A stretch of 64,000 nt of DNA, taken from contig JALDNG010000798.1 of assembly GCA_024349245.1 (NCBI GenBank), forward strand, positions 124,001 through 188,000, in the 5' to 3' direction. Shown piece by piece: positions 13,451-25,603 of the stretch. The stretch's first letter is position 1. Each line of letters opens with the position of its first letter. The translations under genes and the position numbers were made by a program. The notes under the pieces are model-generated. The model was not told the origin of the DNA. It ran no database searches and worked only from the letters and a program-made list of their open reading frames with translations. This DNA is from Neodontobutis hainanensis. Taxonomy: Eukaryota > Chordata > Actinopteri > Gobiiformes > Odontobutidae.

Positions 13451-16001
13451 ATCAACTTAGCTGTAAAACGACTCGATAAATGGGTTTAATTAATCCTTCA
13501 AAAATTCACCATATTAAATCTAAATATATGCTCATCTCTGTCTATAGTTTAGAATAGGTAAAAAATCATGGTAATACTGCACATTGAAACAGTCGAAGAT
13601 GACTTAAGGATTATTAAAAATATATAATTTTCAAAAGAAAATAAAATTTGATATGAGTTTTATAAAACTTGTCATATTTTACCACATAGATAATGTTTTA
13701 AAACTATTTTCTTCAATAAAAATTTTTGAGTTGATACAAAACTGATTAAAGGAAAATAATTTACAATCTGAATTTTTAAATCTCTTTTTTCAAAATATAT
13801 TCACATCAAGCTTTCTATAAAATCAATAGACTAAGTATGAATATTTTTATAAAATTCGAATTTTACAACAAAATGTTCATTCTTTAAATTTTTGAACTGA
13901 TAGCTCTTCATTTTAACAATAAAAATAATTATTTTTATCCAGATAATAAAGTTTTTTCAAAGTTAATCTAAAGCTGTAGATAGAAGCGATGTTATAATTC
14001 AAGAATTTGAGAGATAATTTTTGTGAATTATCTTTGAAATTAAAATCATCAAAACTGTTATCTTCGCATTTTATATTCGTTCAAAATTTGTGATAATCAG
14101 TAAAATTTAAAATTATATTTTCAAAAATTTCTAAGTTGTTAATTCTGCAAATTTAATAACTAATTCATTTTAAAAGTGGAATTGTATAAAAATTTATATT
14201 TTTGTTCAATTTGGTAATTTTAATAACATAAGAAATTTTTATGTAATTGAAAATATGTTGCAGAATATATTTTAAACTGTTTATAACTGACTCAAAATAA
14301 TTTAAATCTAGTATGAAAGTAGTTGAGCATCTATTTTCTGGTTTTATAGCGTTTAGTATTTTGAATAGAATTATAATTTATGAGTTTGTCAGAAGTACTA
14401 TGTATATCATTTATAATATTAAATTGCAACTTGTGCTTCTTGTAAGTGTGTATTTTGAATGTCTTAAGGCCTATTATATTTTTTACAACGTTAAACATAT
14501 GAGTTTTTATAAATTTGGATGTATAAAATTATAAATCAACAAAAATTGAATTAACACTGAGATATACATGTTTTAAAGCTATAACATATAATTTATACTT
14601 TAAATAATATCAATCATCAGAAAGAGGTTGCATTTAAAATATTTGGCATAAATATGAATTATAAATCTTTTAACACTTATTAGCAACATGAATGTTATAC
14701 GATTAGAAAGTTTTTACTTAAGTTAAAGAATGTATATTACAAATAATTTCATACAAAAGATGTAAATTTGATGCAAAAAATTAACATTTTCAGTAAAATT
14801 TAAACATCAACTTTTCGATAGTTTCTGAGTATATCAGACATTCCTCAACCTCAATTAATTTATGGCGCCTTTTATTTCATTATCTTTTGAATTAAAAATT
14901 TGTAAATTGTATTCTTAAGGAAAATATTTCTTTTTACGAAGAATTTAAATCTAAATATTATTATAATCTGCATAAAACACAGTATTATCTCTATTCTAAT
15001 GTCAAGAATTTTTTCCACGTGTATTTCCTAGTAATTATTTCAAAAATTGGCGAATGGAATTGAAGGATTATTTTATGTAGATAAATATTTACGGTAAAAA
15101 TTTTAAACTCACTTAATTCGTTGATCCATTCAATAAGTAAAATCTTGTATTTTAGTAGGAACTCATTTTTTTAAATTTAGTCATTGAGAAAACTGTTATC
15201 CAAAAAAAGTTATGCCATATATTTCAAAATGTGTGATTAATTCAGTTTGATGTTTTTTTTATAAAATATTTCAAAAGAAATATTATCAGTTGCATAGATG
15301 ATTAATCGAGACAACTCAAAATTTACCCATTGACAAAAGTTAGTTTTATTTTAGTATTCATATAAACCGTCCAAAAAAGGGAACTATATCAACATTATAT
15401 ATTATGATCAAAACTTCAGAGAGAATGTTTTGAACTATAGTTATATATTTTTACATTGATAAATTTATGTTTTGTTGTTTATTTTTAAGCCTCTATACAT
15501 TTATCTGTTGTAAAAGATCATCAATTACATCAAAGTGAGTTGTCAAAAGTTCAGATTAAAAAATCTAGGGACAAGAAGAGACGAAAATTTTTTTAAAAAC
15601 AATGAAAATCTCACGTGCATAACAATTTTAGAATAAAACGAGGCATAAGGAATAAAAAAATTATTTTTCAAAATATAAACCAGAAAACCATGAATCTAGA
15701 TTAAGAATATAATAGTCATGCAAACTACATGAATTTCATGAGAATAACTGTCACAGATTAAAAGAAAAGGCAGAATCTAAGTGCGAAATAAGAAGCAACA
15801 TAAAAGATTTTATGATAAAATAACCAACGAGTCAATGTCGAAGTTTAAATTACTAATTTAGAGTAAAGGTTCTAAAATACTATAAACATCGAGCCAAAGA
15901 GCACTTAATTATATTAAATTTAAGAAAACATGTATAAAAACTCGACTTAACTTAAAAAAATTGTGTAATATATTTTTACCAAACGAATGTCAAACAAGTA
16001 A

Positions 16002-16235
16002 GTGTATAAAAACGTTGAAAATTGCTCAGCGTTTTTCAGAGGAGATGAAATTCCATTCAACTTAAAAAAATTATTATATCAACCAAAAACACATAAAAAT
16101 ATTCAAAATTTGAAACCCAAAGTTATGTTTTTGAATTATTCCATGTATCTATGCATTAGTTATTTATTTGCCTTCTTAACTCAAATTCTAAGACGCTACA
16201 AAAGATATTTCAAAAACATAAAAATCCTGATTTAA
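16002..16235 (+). pseudogene. Possible C-terminal fragment of the same family on the plus strand
   Basis: The end of this 77-codon plus-strand open stretch reads YLCISYLFAFLTQIL then RRYKRYFKNI. Without gaps it follows FLLIFHLLIIIKNMV then ELWERYLKSI of ORF B (284-308): a hydrophobic helix, then an aromatic, Arg-Tyr, an aliphatic or aromatic residue, and Lys. Codons for Arg-Tyr and Lys agree. Hydrophobic helices match each other easily, so this is suggestive only. Confidence 0.35.
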
Positions 16236-19200
16236 ACCAAAATTAAATATTAATTTTATTTTAAAGAATTGAAACTAAATTTATCATAAAAAAATAAAAA
16301 TTACGAGAAACACCAATTCCAGGACTTTAGCCGAACCAAGACTCTAAAGAGTATTCAAAAATTAATGCATTTTTTTGAATATATAAATATCGCAAAAGAT
16401 TTCAGGTCACACACCTAACAAATAAGTAATCATAATACTTGTAATAATAAAATATAAAAATCGTTTTTTGAATAAATTTATTTTTGAAAAATTAATAAAA
16501 TTGAATTTAGTTGATATTTTAATTGTAGATGACAAATTGACATTTAGTATTTGTCCTCAATCCTTTATTTTATGGCGATTGATAGGCTTAAATAAAAATG
16601 TGAAAATAACAAGGCATCAGTAAACACATATTTCATAAAAGTGACGGTTTAATCTTGATAAGAAACTGATAAAACGTGAAAATTTAGTTTTAATAATATT
16701 TAGGAATTATCACAATGATATAGAATGTTTCTGTTATTTGTATTTATTAAAAAGAAAACAGAACAAATAAAGAAAGAGTAAAACATTTCAAATATCTCCT
16801 CCAGATGAACACAAATCACTTGTGATCGGTACTGTATGTTATGATTAAAATCAGATTAAATTAAAAGATTTTATTTTAACATCACAAATTAAAATTATTG
16901 TCTGATTGTAGTTTAATTATGTATTAAAAAGATAAAAACTTTAAATATTAGTAAATATCAAAAATTCATGAAGAAAATGAAAAGATAAAAAGTTAATACA
17001 TTGATATTTAAATATACTATTGGATAACATTAGTTAACAAACATCACGATGCGGTTCATCGAAAGGAATATTTCGAGATTCTCAATCGTATAGAGAGAAA
17101 TTAATAAAGTGCAGATGATATCAATAAAAATAGACAATAAATTAAAATATATTTGAATTTTGAGAAATATCTTTACATTAAATCTAGCATATTTATAAAA
17201 CCTGCATTTAAAACAAATAAAAAGAAAAAAAACATAAAAGAACATATTTTATACAATAAATACAGAATTTAAGGATCTGCAAATTGTAATTTGGCGATCT
17301 GTGAAAATTAAAAGTTGTCAATTAAACAGTCGATATTTATGAAAACGACAAGAATTTATTCATTTTTTTTTATGAAAAATAAATTTGATTATTTTGTTCT
17401 GTTGAAGAGATATTTAACAAAAAATATGTAAACACACTAACGAGTTAGGTTTTGATACTTGAGCAATGATAAGACAGAGATTATTTGAAACTCCAAAATT
17501 AAGTTAAATATTGGAGAAAGCTGAAATTTACTTTCAAGATAAATTTATGAGGCAACAATTTTAATTCATATATCATTGTTAAAAATTGACCAATAGTTTG
17601 AAATAACTCAAACTAGAATTACAAAACTATAAATTTCTTTTTAACTCGTTGAATAAAGTCATAAAATAAATTATCTTTCGACTAAATGAACGTCGACAAT
17701 TATTGAAAATTGAAAAAGTTAATATTATTTGACCAGATATATGTCAAGGGCGTTACAAACATGCAGAATAAAAAAAATTTAAAACAATTAATCATCTAAT
17801 ACTTTCAAAAGTACATATTTAAACCTTTGACAAAATATATCTCTGCCATCTGCATCAGAAAGATTTATAGCCACCTAAAAATTCATATTTGACATAACTG
17901 AAACAAACAGTCATGTTAATTCATGACTTAATATTATAACAAATATACAAAAATATTCTTTTCTCATAAAAAAATAATAACTATAGATTTACAGTTGAAT
18001 GATAATAGATTTATGTTTATTAAACTTTTTCAAAAAAAATATTATAAATTTTGTTATAAAAATAGAATCTCGAAAACATATAACTTTGCTGAACCTAATC
18101 ATAGATAAAGCACCCTTAATCATAAATAAAAAATTTAATATATATAAAATAAAATCAAACATCACGGTTGTTAGATCAAACAAAAAACATATTGAAAATA
18201 TTCATTGCAGCAATCGATGAATTCTTTTCAATATTAAAAAGTTGTATTTGAATAAACAGATTCTTCTTACACTACAACAGATATTCTTGAGTGAAAATTA
18301 TGATGATAGTTAAGTATAATTAAAACACACATTTATACACAAAAAATGAAAATATAAAATTTTCATTATATTTGGATTTTAGTACATCTCAACTTTAACG
18401 TAAAATGTTTAAATGATTTATTCTCGACTATTTTAAATTTTTGTTACTGAAAGAGTGACATTAATTTGAAAATCACAAGATTTTTTTTATCTAGTTGCTG
18501 ACAATTGATACGATATTTCACGCATTCGAGATTTTATAATAAATTTACAATTTAATATAGCTTACAATTATAGTTTCAAGTCCATTCAAAGAACAAAGGT
18601 AATCATTCTACGTTGTAAGAATATTAAAGAATAATAATTTTATCCATCGAAAAATGTTTTCTAAATAGTAATTGTAGAATAATGAAAGTTTTCAAATAAA
18701 TCAGGGTAAATGGATATTTATTTCAATCAATTTATTCTTTGAATAAAATATTCTTGAGTAAAATATAAAAATGCATATTAAAACCAAGAAAAAAATGAAA
18801 CCCCACGTCATTTAAAAGAAAAAATCAAGAAAGATAAATTAATACTTTTGACGAATTATAAAAATAAAAATAAAATAAGATCGAAAATGACCAGATGCGT
18901 CTAAATTATTATAATACTACGATTGGTAAGTGGTTATATTTTTTGATTAGTTTTATTGTTAACTTGTAATGAAAATAATTAATATGAAGTCTAAGAATTA
19001 AAAAATTTATTAATAATAACAAATAAAATATTGCTATTTATTTTAAAGTTCAAAATTATTGAAAAATTTTGATGAAATCACGACAGATTAGAAATATTTT
19101 AAAGAAATAAAATATTTAACTTCTTGAAGGCCAGTTAAAGATAAAATTTAATTCATATTATCAATGAATAAAAAAATCACATTGAAGATCATCAATCTGA

Positions 19201-22200
19201 GGAAAGATTTAATATTAAAATGTCGAAATGAGAATAAATAAAAGTTTGGAGAAACCAAAAAATGAATATTGACACATAAACATAAAATCAAATCATTTTG
19301 AAAGCGAAAATATATTACAATCCACATCTAAATTTAATAAAAATTGGAACAGAATTCAGAAATTTGTTTTTCAATTATCAATAAAAAATAAATTATTTCC
19401 ATTGAGTATGGAAACTAGATCTTAAAAAGAATGTGTCCGAAATAAAAATCGAATGAGGACTCCATATAAAACGAAGCATATTATCCTATTAAAATTTTTT
19501 AAAGTATATTTTTCGTCATTATTTTTAGAAAGAATCTTAATTCTTTAAATACCGAAAGAGTTTTATGCGAAAATATATTTATAAAAAGAACAATCAGAAA
19601 GAATATAAAAAACAAATTCATATAGAAATACTTGAAATAGGTTCCAGAGGAACATACAGCGAATCCTCCTGCGTTAAAACGGTTAATCAGTAATCGTAAG
19701 CATATACGCAGAATTCTATTCAAACAAAAATATCTTAATATAGAGATAATATATCCAAAAAGCTATATTAATTGTGGTTTAGTTTTACATCTTTATCTAA
19801 CTGCGATATTTTTGCATCAAAATGTTTTTGATAACTTGTCATAATTAAAACTCTGAAAATATTAATTATTTTCATGAATTAAAAAAACTAATTTTCATAT
19901 AATAAAGCAATTTTGTGTTTTTATCCGTTTCAGGCATAATCTCATCAAAAATCTACCACCTCCCATGATAAATGTTAGCAATTAATACAGTTGTCAATAA
20001 ATATCTAATTATCGAGTGACAATCGTAAGTATTCCATTATGTATAATTTATTGCATATTAATGACTTAATATATAATCTTTTAGAAAATCTTTATAATGA
20101 CGTCATAATCATACCTTAATTACGATAAAGCAAATTGTGGAACTTTTAAAAAGATTTGTTTCTCAAGTGTTTTTAATTTTTTGCGAATCCTTATTCGAAT
20201 TATTCATGGGGTCCAGATTCGTTCTAATTGACCTAAGAATAATCTACAGTTATCTCAAAGAATTTCTCATAAAATATTTGTCTTTTATTGAACATTAATA
20301 GATTCTAACGAGCATAGTTCTATCTTGGATTTGTCTAATTGCAAGTATTTTATCTCTTGATGGAATTTTGTAAAGCTTAAGCGTATTTGCCTATTTTTTG
20401 AACTAAACGCGTTAATCGTTTTATATTTGTTGCATATTTTATCTACAAGTGATTATTTATCCAAAAAAATTAAGGAGCATCTCTAATTAATATTCGGTTT
20501 TAATTGTCATATAGAAGTTCTAGTTACTTTTTCATCTCAAACTAATTCCAAATTTTGTTTACTTTATTTAGAAATAAGATTAATTTATCCAAATTTTGTT
20601 CACCGTTATGGTATATTAATAATACGAAATACTTCCTACCATTGGTATACTATTTGAGAAAAAATAATTTTTGTCAATTTTTTCCACTCAGACCATTTGA
20701 TAATTTTAACTGTGATATTGTAGCACATCTCTTCTAGTGATATCCAAATCATATTAAATGCGCATGACTTGCGTAAAATCGATCGATTGTTCAATTAATC
20801 ATTTCATTTTTGCTAGCTGTCTCAAAATATACAATATTTTTCAGCAGGTTTTTAAACATATTCAGAATACTTCAAGATCACCACTCTCTATTCATGACTT
20901 TTAAAAATATAATTTTACAATAATTAACTTTTTTTCTTTTTTTTTCGAAAAAATATTTTTTAAGCTTGGTTTTGTTTTCTTTTCTAAATGCCAATATCCT
21001 TTCAGTACAGTTCTTTTATGTTTAGGCGTCTGAACTAGTTAAATTAATTTCGTTTATAGTTTTAATTTTGCATTTTTTTGATTGGAATAATATAAATCAT
21101 GTTAATTTGAATGTTTTAAATAATAAAAAAAGAGTTAGTAATCATTTTAACAATAAAGTTTCATATTCTATACCTTTTATTTATTCTTTTCATGAGATTT
21201 TATAGGTTCTAGTTTGTGTTTTTATTCTTGTTCTTTCACTATAAAATCCAAATTTTAATTATTTTGAATGATGGTTATAAGTCCAATAATATTAAACATA
21301 CTTTGAAACTTTAAAAATCGCAAATTTGTGAGTTAACTGAATTTATAGTTTTGTTTTCAGGCAAATTAATATGGTAGTTTTCATAGAAAACAAAGAATAT
21401 TCTTGCGCCTGTCTATTGGATATTTTGAATTGATAAAATACAAATATCATACTCTGTGTCGAAAAAATATTTTTTTTAATTGACTCATGATGATTTACTA
21501 CACTTTCTGAAACACAGTACGAAGTATTGGCATACACTTGATATATATAAGTACAACTTAAAATATAGACAATTTATCTTTTTCTACACCTCTATTAATT
21601 AGTTTAAACCCCTTACTATGTGCTTTCTGAGTCACATATTCATGCTTTACAGTAAATATCCTTCAATAAGACAAACACGATTATTCGTTGAAATTTTTAA
21701 AGTATTATGAAATTTATTTCTGAGCATGCACATGTTCAATTACCAAAAAATTATCGTGCAGATAGAATGAAAAGGTTAAATTTCGTTACACTCGCATCAG
21801 ATTTAAATTTTATGAAGGAGAATTTTCCTAACAGTTAATCTTTCAAAATTAAATTTATTTAATCAGAAGTTATTTTATATAAATTAAATTTGTCTTTTGA
21901 TTTTTCATGTTGATATCATAGATTTTACACACTCAAGTTGATGAAGATACCATAAAAGTACTTTACTCTTCGTGTATTTCATTTTTGAAGCGCGATTAAA
22001 ATTGATTTTTCTGATTAATATAATATTTTGAAAGTTTTTTTCAAGAGAAAAACCAGTTTTTAATCATTCAATATCTATATGTTTCAACTTCGGTTTGAAA
22101 CACTCGCTCTATGTTTTTAGAGTAACCTCAGCAGATTTGAACAACATCAGATTGTTAAGGTTGTTGATTTAACTAAATGAGTCAATCTGATTATACCTTT

Positions 22201-22555
22201 ACTTTTCATCAAAAATATTTTGACAGTGCCTTCTTTTAAATTTCTTAATTTAATTATCTACTGAGTTTCGAAAATCATTGACTGCTCTCACTATACAACG
22301 TGTTAATCAAAAAAATATATATAAATAACTTGAGCAAAATCAATATAATATCATAAAAAATCTTACAAGTGATCTCAATATCTGTGAAATTAAACAAAAA
22401 TATCAAAATAAATTGTGTATAATTTTAACTTTCTGTTATCAAGAAAAATATGACATTCTATTTTGGAAATCGATCGCAAAATATCATATTTAAACAAAAA
22501 AATGGGAAAATAAAATAATATATCTGTAAATATCAAGATAGATAACAAATATTGA
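16236..22555. other. AT-rich desert with weak possible relics
   Basis: No gene seen. Minus-strand open stretches at 17245-17030 (FLKIQIY), 19723-19499 (NRIL, AGGFAV) and 21537-21343 (KKNIFS, ISN), and plus-strand ones at 17999-18220 and 20555-20737 (KINLSKF, YINN), each share a few residues with ORF B in plausible order. None is convincing alone. Confidence 0.4.
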
Positions 22556-22760
22556 AGAATTTTTATCTGCAGTTTCACAAAATTGATTCACAATGAACTG
22601 ATGCAAAGGAATATGGTATCTCTTACGAGTCTAGGAGAGAGTAAAAATAGCGCTCTACTCGACTATAAATGTTGGCATCGCGAAAGGATTCCTTCATGAG
22701 GTGGAGAGGGGATAAGAGCTGAAAGAATTGGATTACATGTTATTTAACTTTCTAAGAATA
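22556..22760. other. G+C-richer island, coding direction unclear
   Basis: About 45% G+C from 22621 to 22740. Both strands are open for 38-48 codons. The minus strand reads FFQLLSPLHLMKESF and RDANIYSRVERYFYSLLDS, weakly like ORF B 194-224 with the FF-to-Tyr spacing preserved. The plus strand reads KLIHNELMQRNMVSL, weakly like 14-28 and just upstream of the plus-strand candidate at 22831. The two readings cannot both be right, and it may be neither. Confidence 0.3.
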
Positions 22761-22830
22761 TACTTGATAGGTTTACCTAAACATAGCTCTTCGAAAAAAA
22801 TCTATATATTTATCATATTAGCTGCTAGGT

Positions 22831-23046
22831 TTGGTTATATTGCCTGAAGGTATTATAAGACAACTGAATTTAAATCAAATTAATGACTTTTTCGACTTTA
22901 ATAATATAAAACATATTATTTGGAAAAATAAATTTCTGATGCTGAAATGTCTGAGGGGTTTGATATTTATTGTGAATTTTATTAGAAATTTTAAATTGAT
23001 AAAAATCGCTTCTTTTAATGTTTTTACACAATCAATATCGATTTGA
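22831..23046 (+). pseudogene. Possible middle fragment of the same family on the plus strand
   Basis: A 71-codon plus-strand open stretch reads LNLNQINDFFDFNNIKHIIWKNKF over two adjoining pieces. It compares with ORF B 118-150 (VNVNYQDDFSIDKD, then LNHLRAWRRSKF) at Asn, Asn, Asp, Phe, His, Trp, Lys and Phe with two or three one-residue gaps. Matching Trp and His is less likely by chance than matching I/F/K/N. It would show that copies lie on both strands. Confidence 0.38.
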
Positions 23047-25390
23047 CATTCTTGAAAATAGTTTCATCACATTTATCAGATACTTATTTTAACTGGAAGA
23101 GTTCTTAGTTTAAAGCTGTTTTAACTTTATATTTTCAAACTTTAGAACATCGTACAAAATAAAGCAGCTCTTTTTAAATCGTATAACAACCGTCAATTTT
23201 TGAATTTTCTTAAATAACATCTCTTAATCATTGATTATCCAATATATATTTGCTCAGCAAAATTTTGGATAAAAATAGATTTAAGCTCGCGAATATAAAA
23301 CAATAGTAATTAAAAACAGGTGTAATTTTTCATTTATCTATTGGTAGAAAATCTTCGAAGACAACCTGATTTCACTGAGCCCCATGGCATGGCTAAATTT
23401 GAAGTCATTCAGTGACAAAAAATGTTCAGACCATGAAAAATATATTCATATATTTTCTGATTAATCTGTTTAAACTAATATCGTTGCATAAAATTTTTTT
23501 GTAAGAATAAATCAACTTATGAAATTCAAGCAAAGTAACAATTTTTTTATTTATGAAATCGAACAAATTCTTTTATCTAGTAAAATTAGAAAATCATAAA
23601 AAATAATAATTTTTAAAAGCGTTGATAACTCGTGATCTACATCAGCTTATTCTAAGAGAAATATGATGTTTTATCTTTCGTAATTATACAAAAGATTTTA
23701 AAAAACAGTATATCAAAAAACTTTTAAATCCTGTCTTATATGAGATGAAAGTTAAATTATTATGTAAATTCACTCACATTTGAATGAAAACTACCAATGA
23801 ATGAGTTTGACAACAGAATTCATATTTCTTTTATAATTTATAGATATTAAAAAATTTAAATACTTGGAAAAATCTCATGAAAATATTTAATAATTCAACT
23901 CTCGTTGCGTTTGATTTTCGTGATATTTTTTCCAAGTAGACGTAAGATACGAAACTAAATATAATTTTATTGCTCTCTCTGATAAATATGAAATTTTGAT
24001 CAATGTATGAAGTATGGTGGTGTAAACTGATAATAAAAGTTACTTTATTGTTATTAACTGTTTTGTACTTTTCACAATTATATCTCAATACACAATTTAT
24101 TAAAATTTGGCTAAGTGTGGTATCTTTTATTTAAAAACTAAATGAATATAATCAATTAAAATTATCATTTTATAATAAATATTTAACGTAATTTAATAAA
24201 ACAGAGAAAAATGGAAGATATTTAATTTTATTTGATATTAATAGGATTAGATATGATAACACTTTTCCTTCACAATGAAGATTTTTTGAGAGTTTTTTGT
24301 TTTATATTTACAAGATTTTTTGAATTTAAAACAATCCAATTTATTCTAACTTTAATGGTTTTTCTATTTATTAGAATTTACAAAATAATTCATTAAATTT
24401 CTAAATAAAAAAAATATAAGTTCATCAAAAACATTTAAAGTATGATTAAAATGAAGATGGTTAAGTTTTACAATGTGCGAAAATATTCTAAATTTATTTC
24501 AAAATATTTTCACGTTCACATAAATTTTCGAATTTAAACTTAAAAATAAGTTTTGTGATTGTACTGACAGAAAATATAATCACACGTTTATAAAAGGTAT
24601 GAAAATAACTGAAAGCGATATCAAAGCACAAAATAACTTTAATTGTGTCATTTTTTCTGATAATTTTATCGTAATAATAAGAGATGAGATTCCTTGCTCA
24701 AATATATTCATAAATCTTATAAACCTAAATATTCATTTAAAATGAAAAATATTCACAAATTCATAATCAATTGTAAGTTTTTTTTCGGAATATTATAAAA
24801 ATATTTTCAACCTCGAATTTTTTTTGTTATCATTTGATCGGAAAAGTTAATTTCATTATAGAATCATGATCTTTTCTGATTTATAAATTTCGATCATTAA
24901 ATATGTGATTTATCATCCATATGATGGTTCATAACTGCAACTAAACAAATATTTCAACTTTAAGAGGTTGGAATAATTTCAAAAACGGATTTTCTGCTTT
25001 TACAATTTTTACCAACATCGATTTCTTTCCACCATGAATCACCTTTCATTGAGACAAACGAAGTAAAGATAATCGATTTGAGTTACCATTATCTGAAACA
25101 TAAAAGTATACACTCTCTCAGCTAACAAAGATATGTTTTTGATCGTGTAATGAAATATACGCTAAGATCTGTCCCTAATATTTTACAAATAACCAATTTG
25201 AAAGTTCTTCCATGTTGATTGTTCATTCTTTATTTGAATAAGAGAGTTTCTTCTCTTTTTTGACATATATAATTTCTAGCGCCTATCTCGATCATGTTCT
25301 GATTCAGATATTTTTAACGATTTAAAATATATTTGAATTAAACTATCGATATTCTTATAGTTTTTATAAACGTTCAAACTATAGCTGACT
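23047..25390. other. AT-rich desert with one weak possible relic
   Basis: The minus-strand open stretch 24088-23831 contains YIDQNFIFIRESNK, comparable with SIDKDLNHLRAWRRSK of ORF B with a gap, and SNATRVELL, like SNGHELRFF. The rest is featureless. Confidence 0.4.
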
Positions 25391-25603
25391 TTGAATAATA
25401 CTCTACTATCATTGCCAGTATTCTTTCCTATTCGTCGTTGTAAATATTGTTATTCTTTCTATACTATAGTGTCTCCCGGGATTTTACAGAATGTTATTTT
25501 ATACTTAACTCGGTTTCTGTATAGTTCATTTTTTTGTATTCCTAAATTTAACGTGAAACATATATTGTGTTGTCTCTTAGTTCACTTGGGATGTTTTCCA
25601 TAA
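25391..25603 (+). pseudogene. Possible C-terminal fragment of the same family on the plus strand
   Basis: A 70-codon plus-strand open stretch ends with NVKHILCCLLVHLGC, aligning with YFKHIRTCVQFIFKC (ORF B 318-332) at Lys, His, Ile, Cys and Cys with no gap. The CAT ATA and TGT codons are shared. Just before it, QNVILYLTRFLYSS loosely resembles KNMVELWERYLKSIY. Two matched Cys at the right spacing are unusual for this composition. The block sits close to its own stop, as a C-terminus should. Confidence 0.4.

Noticed and set aside
17989..18183. Minus-strand open frame overlapping 17999-18220
   Set aside because: Plain hydrophobic translation of AT-rich DNA with no motif; opposite-strand shadow.
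17999..18220. Gypsy-integrase-C-terminus-like plus-strand stretch (YKIKSN ... HCSNR)
   Set aside because: The spacing is off by one, no other integrase motif is present, and KHITLLNLII can equally be compared with the family's GHELRFFERVL region. Neither is convincing.
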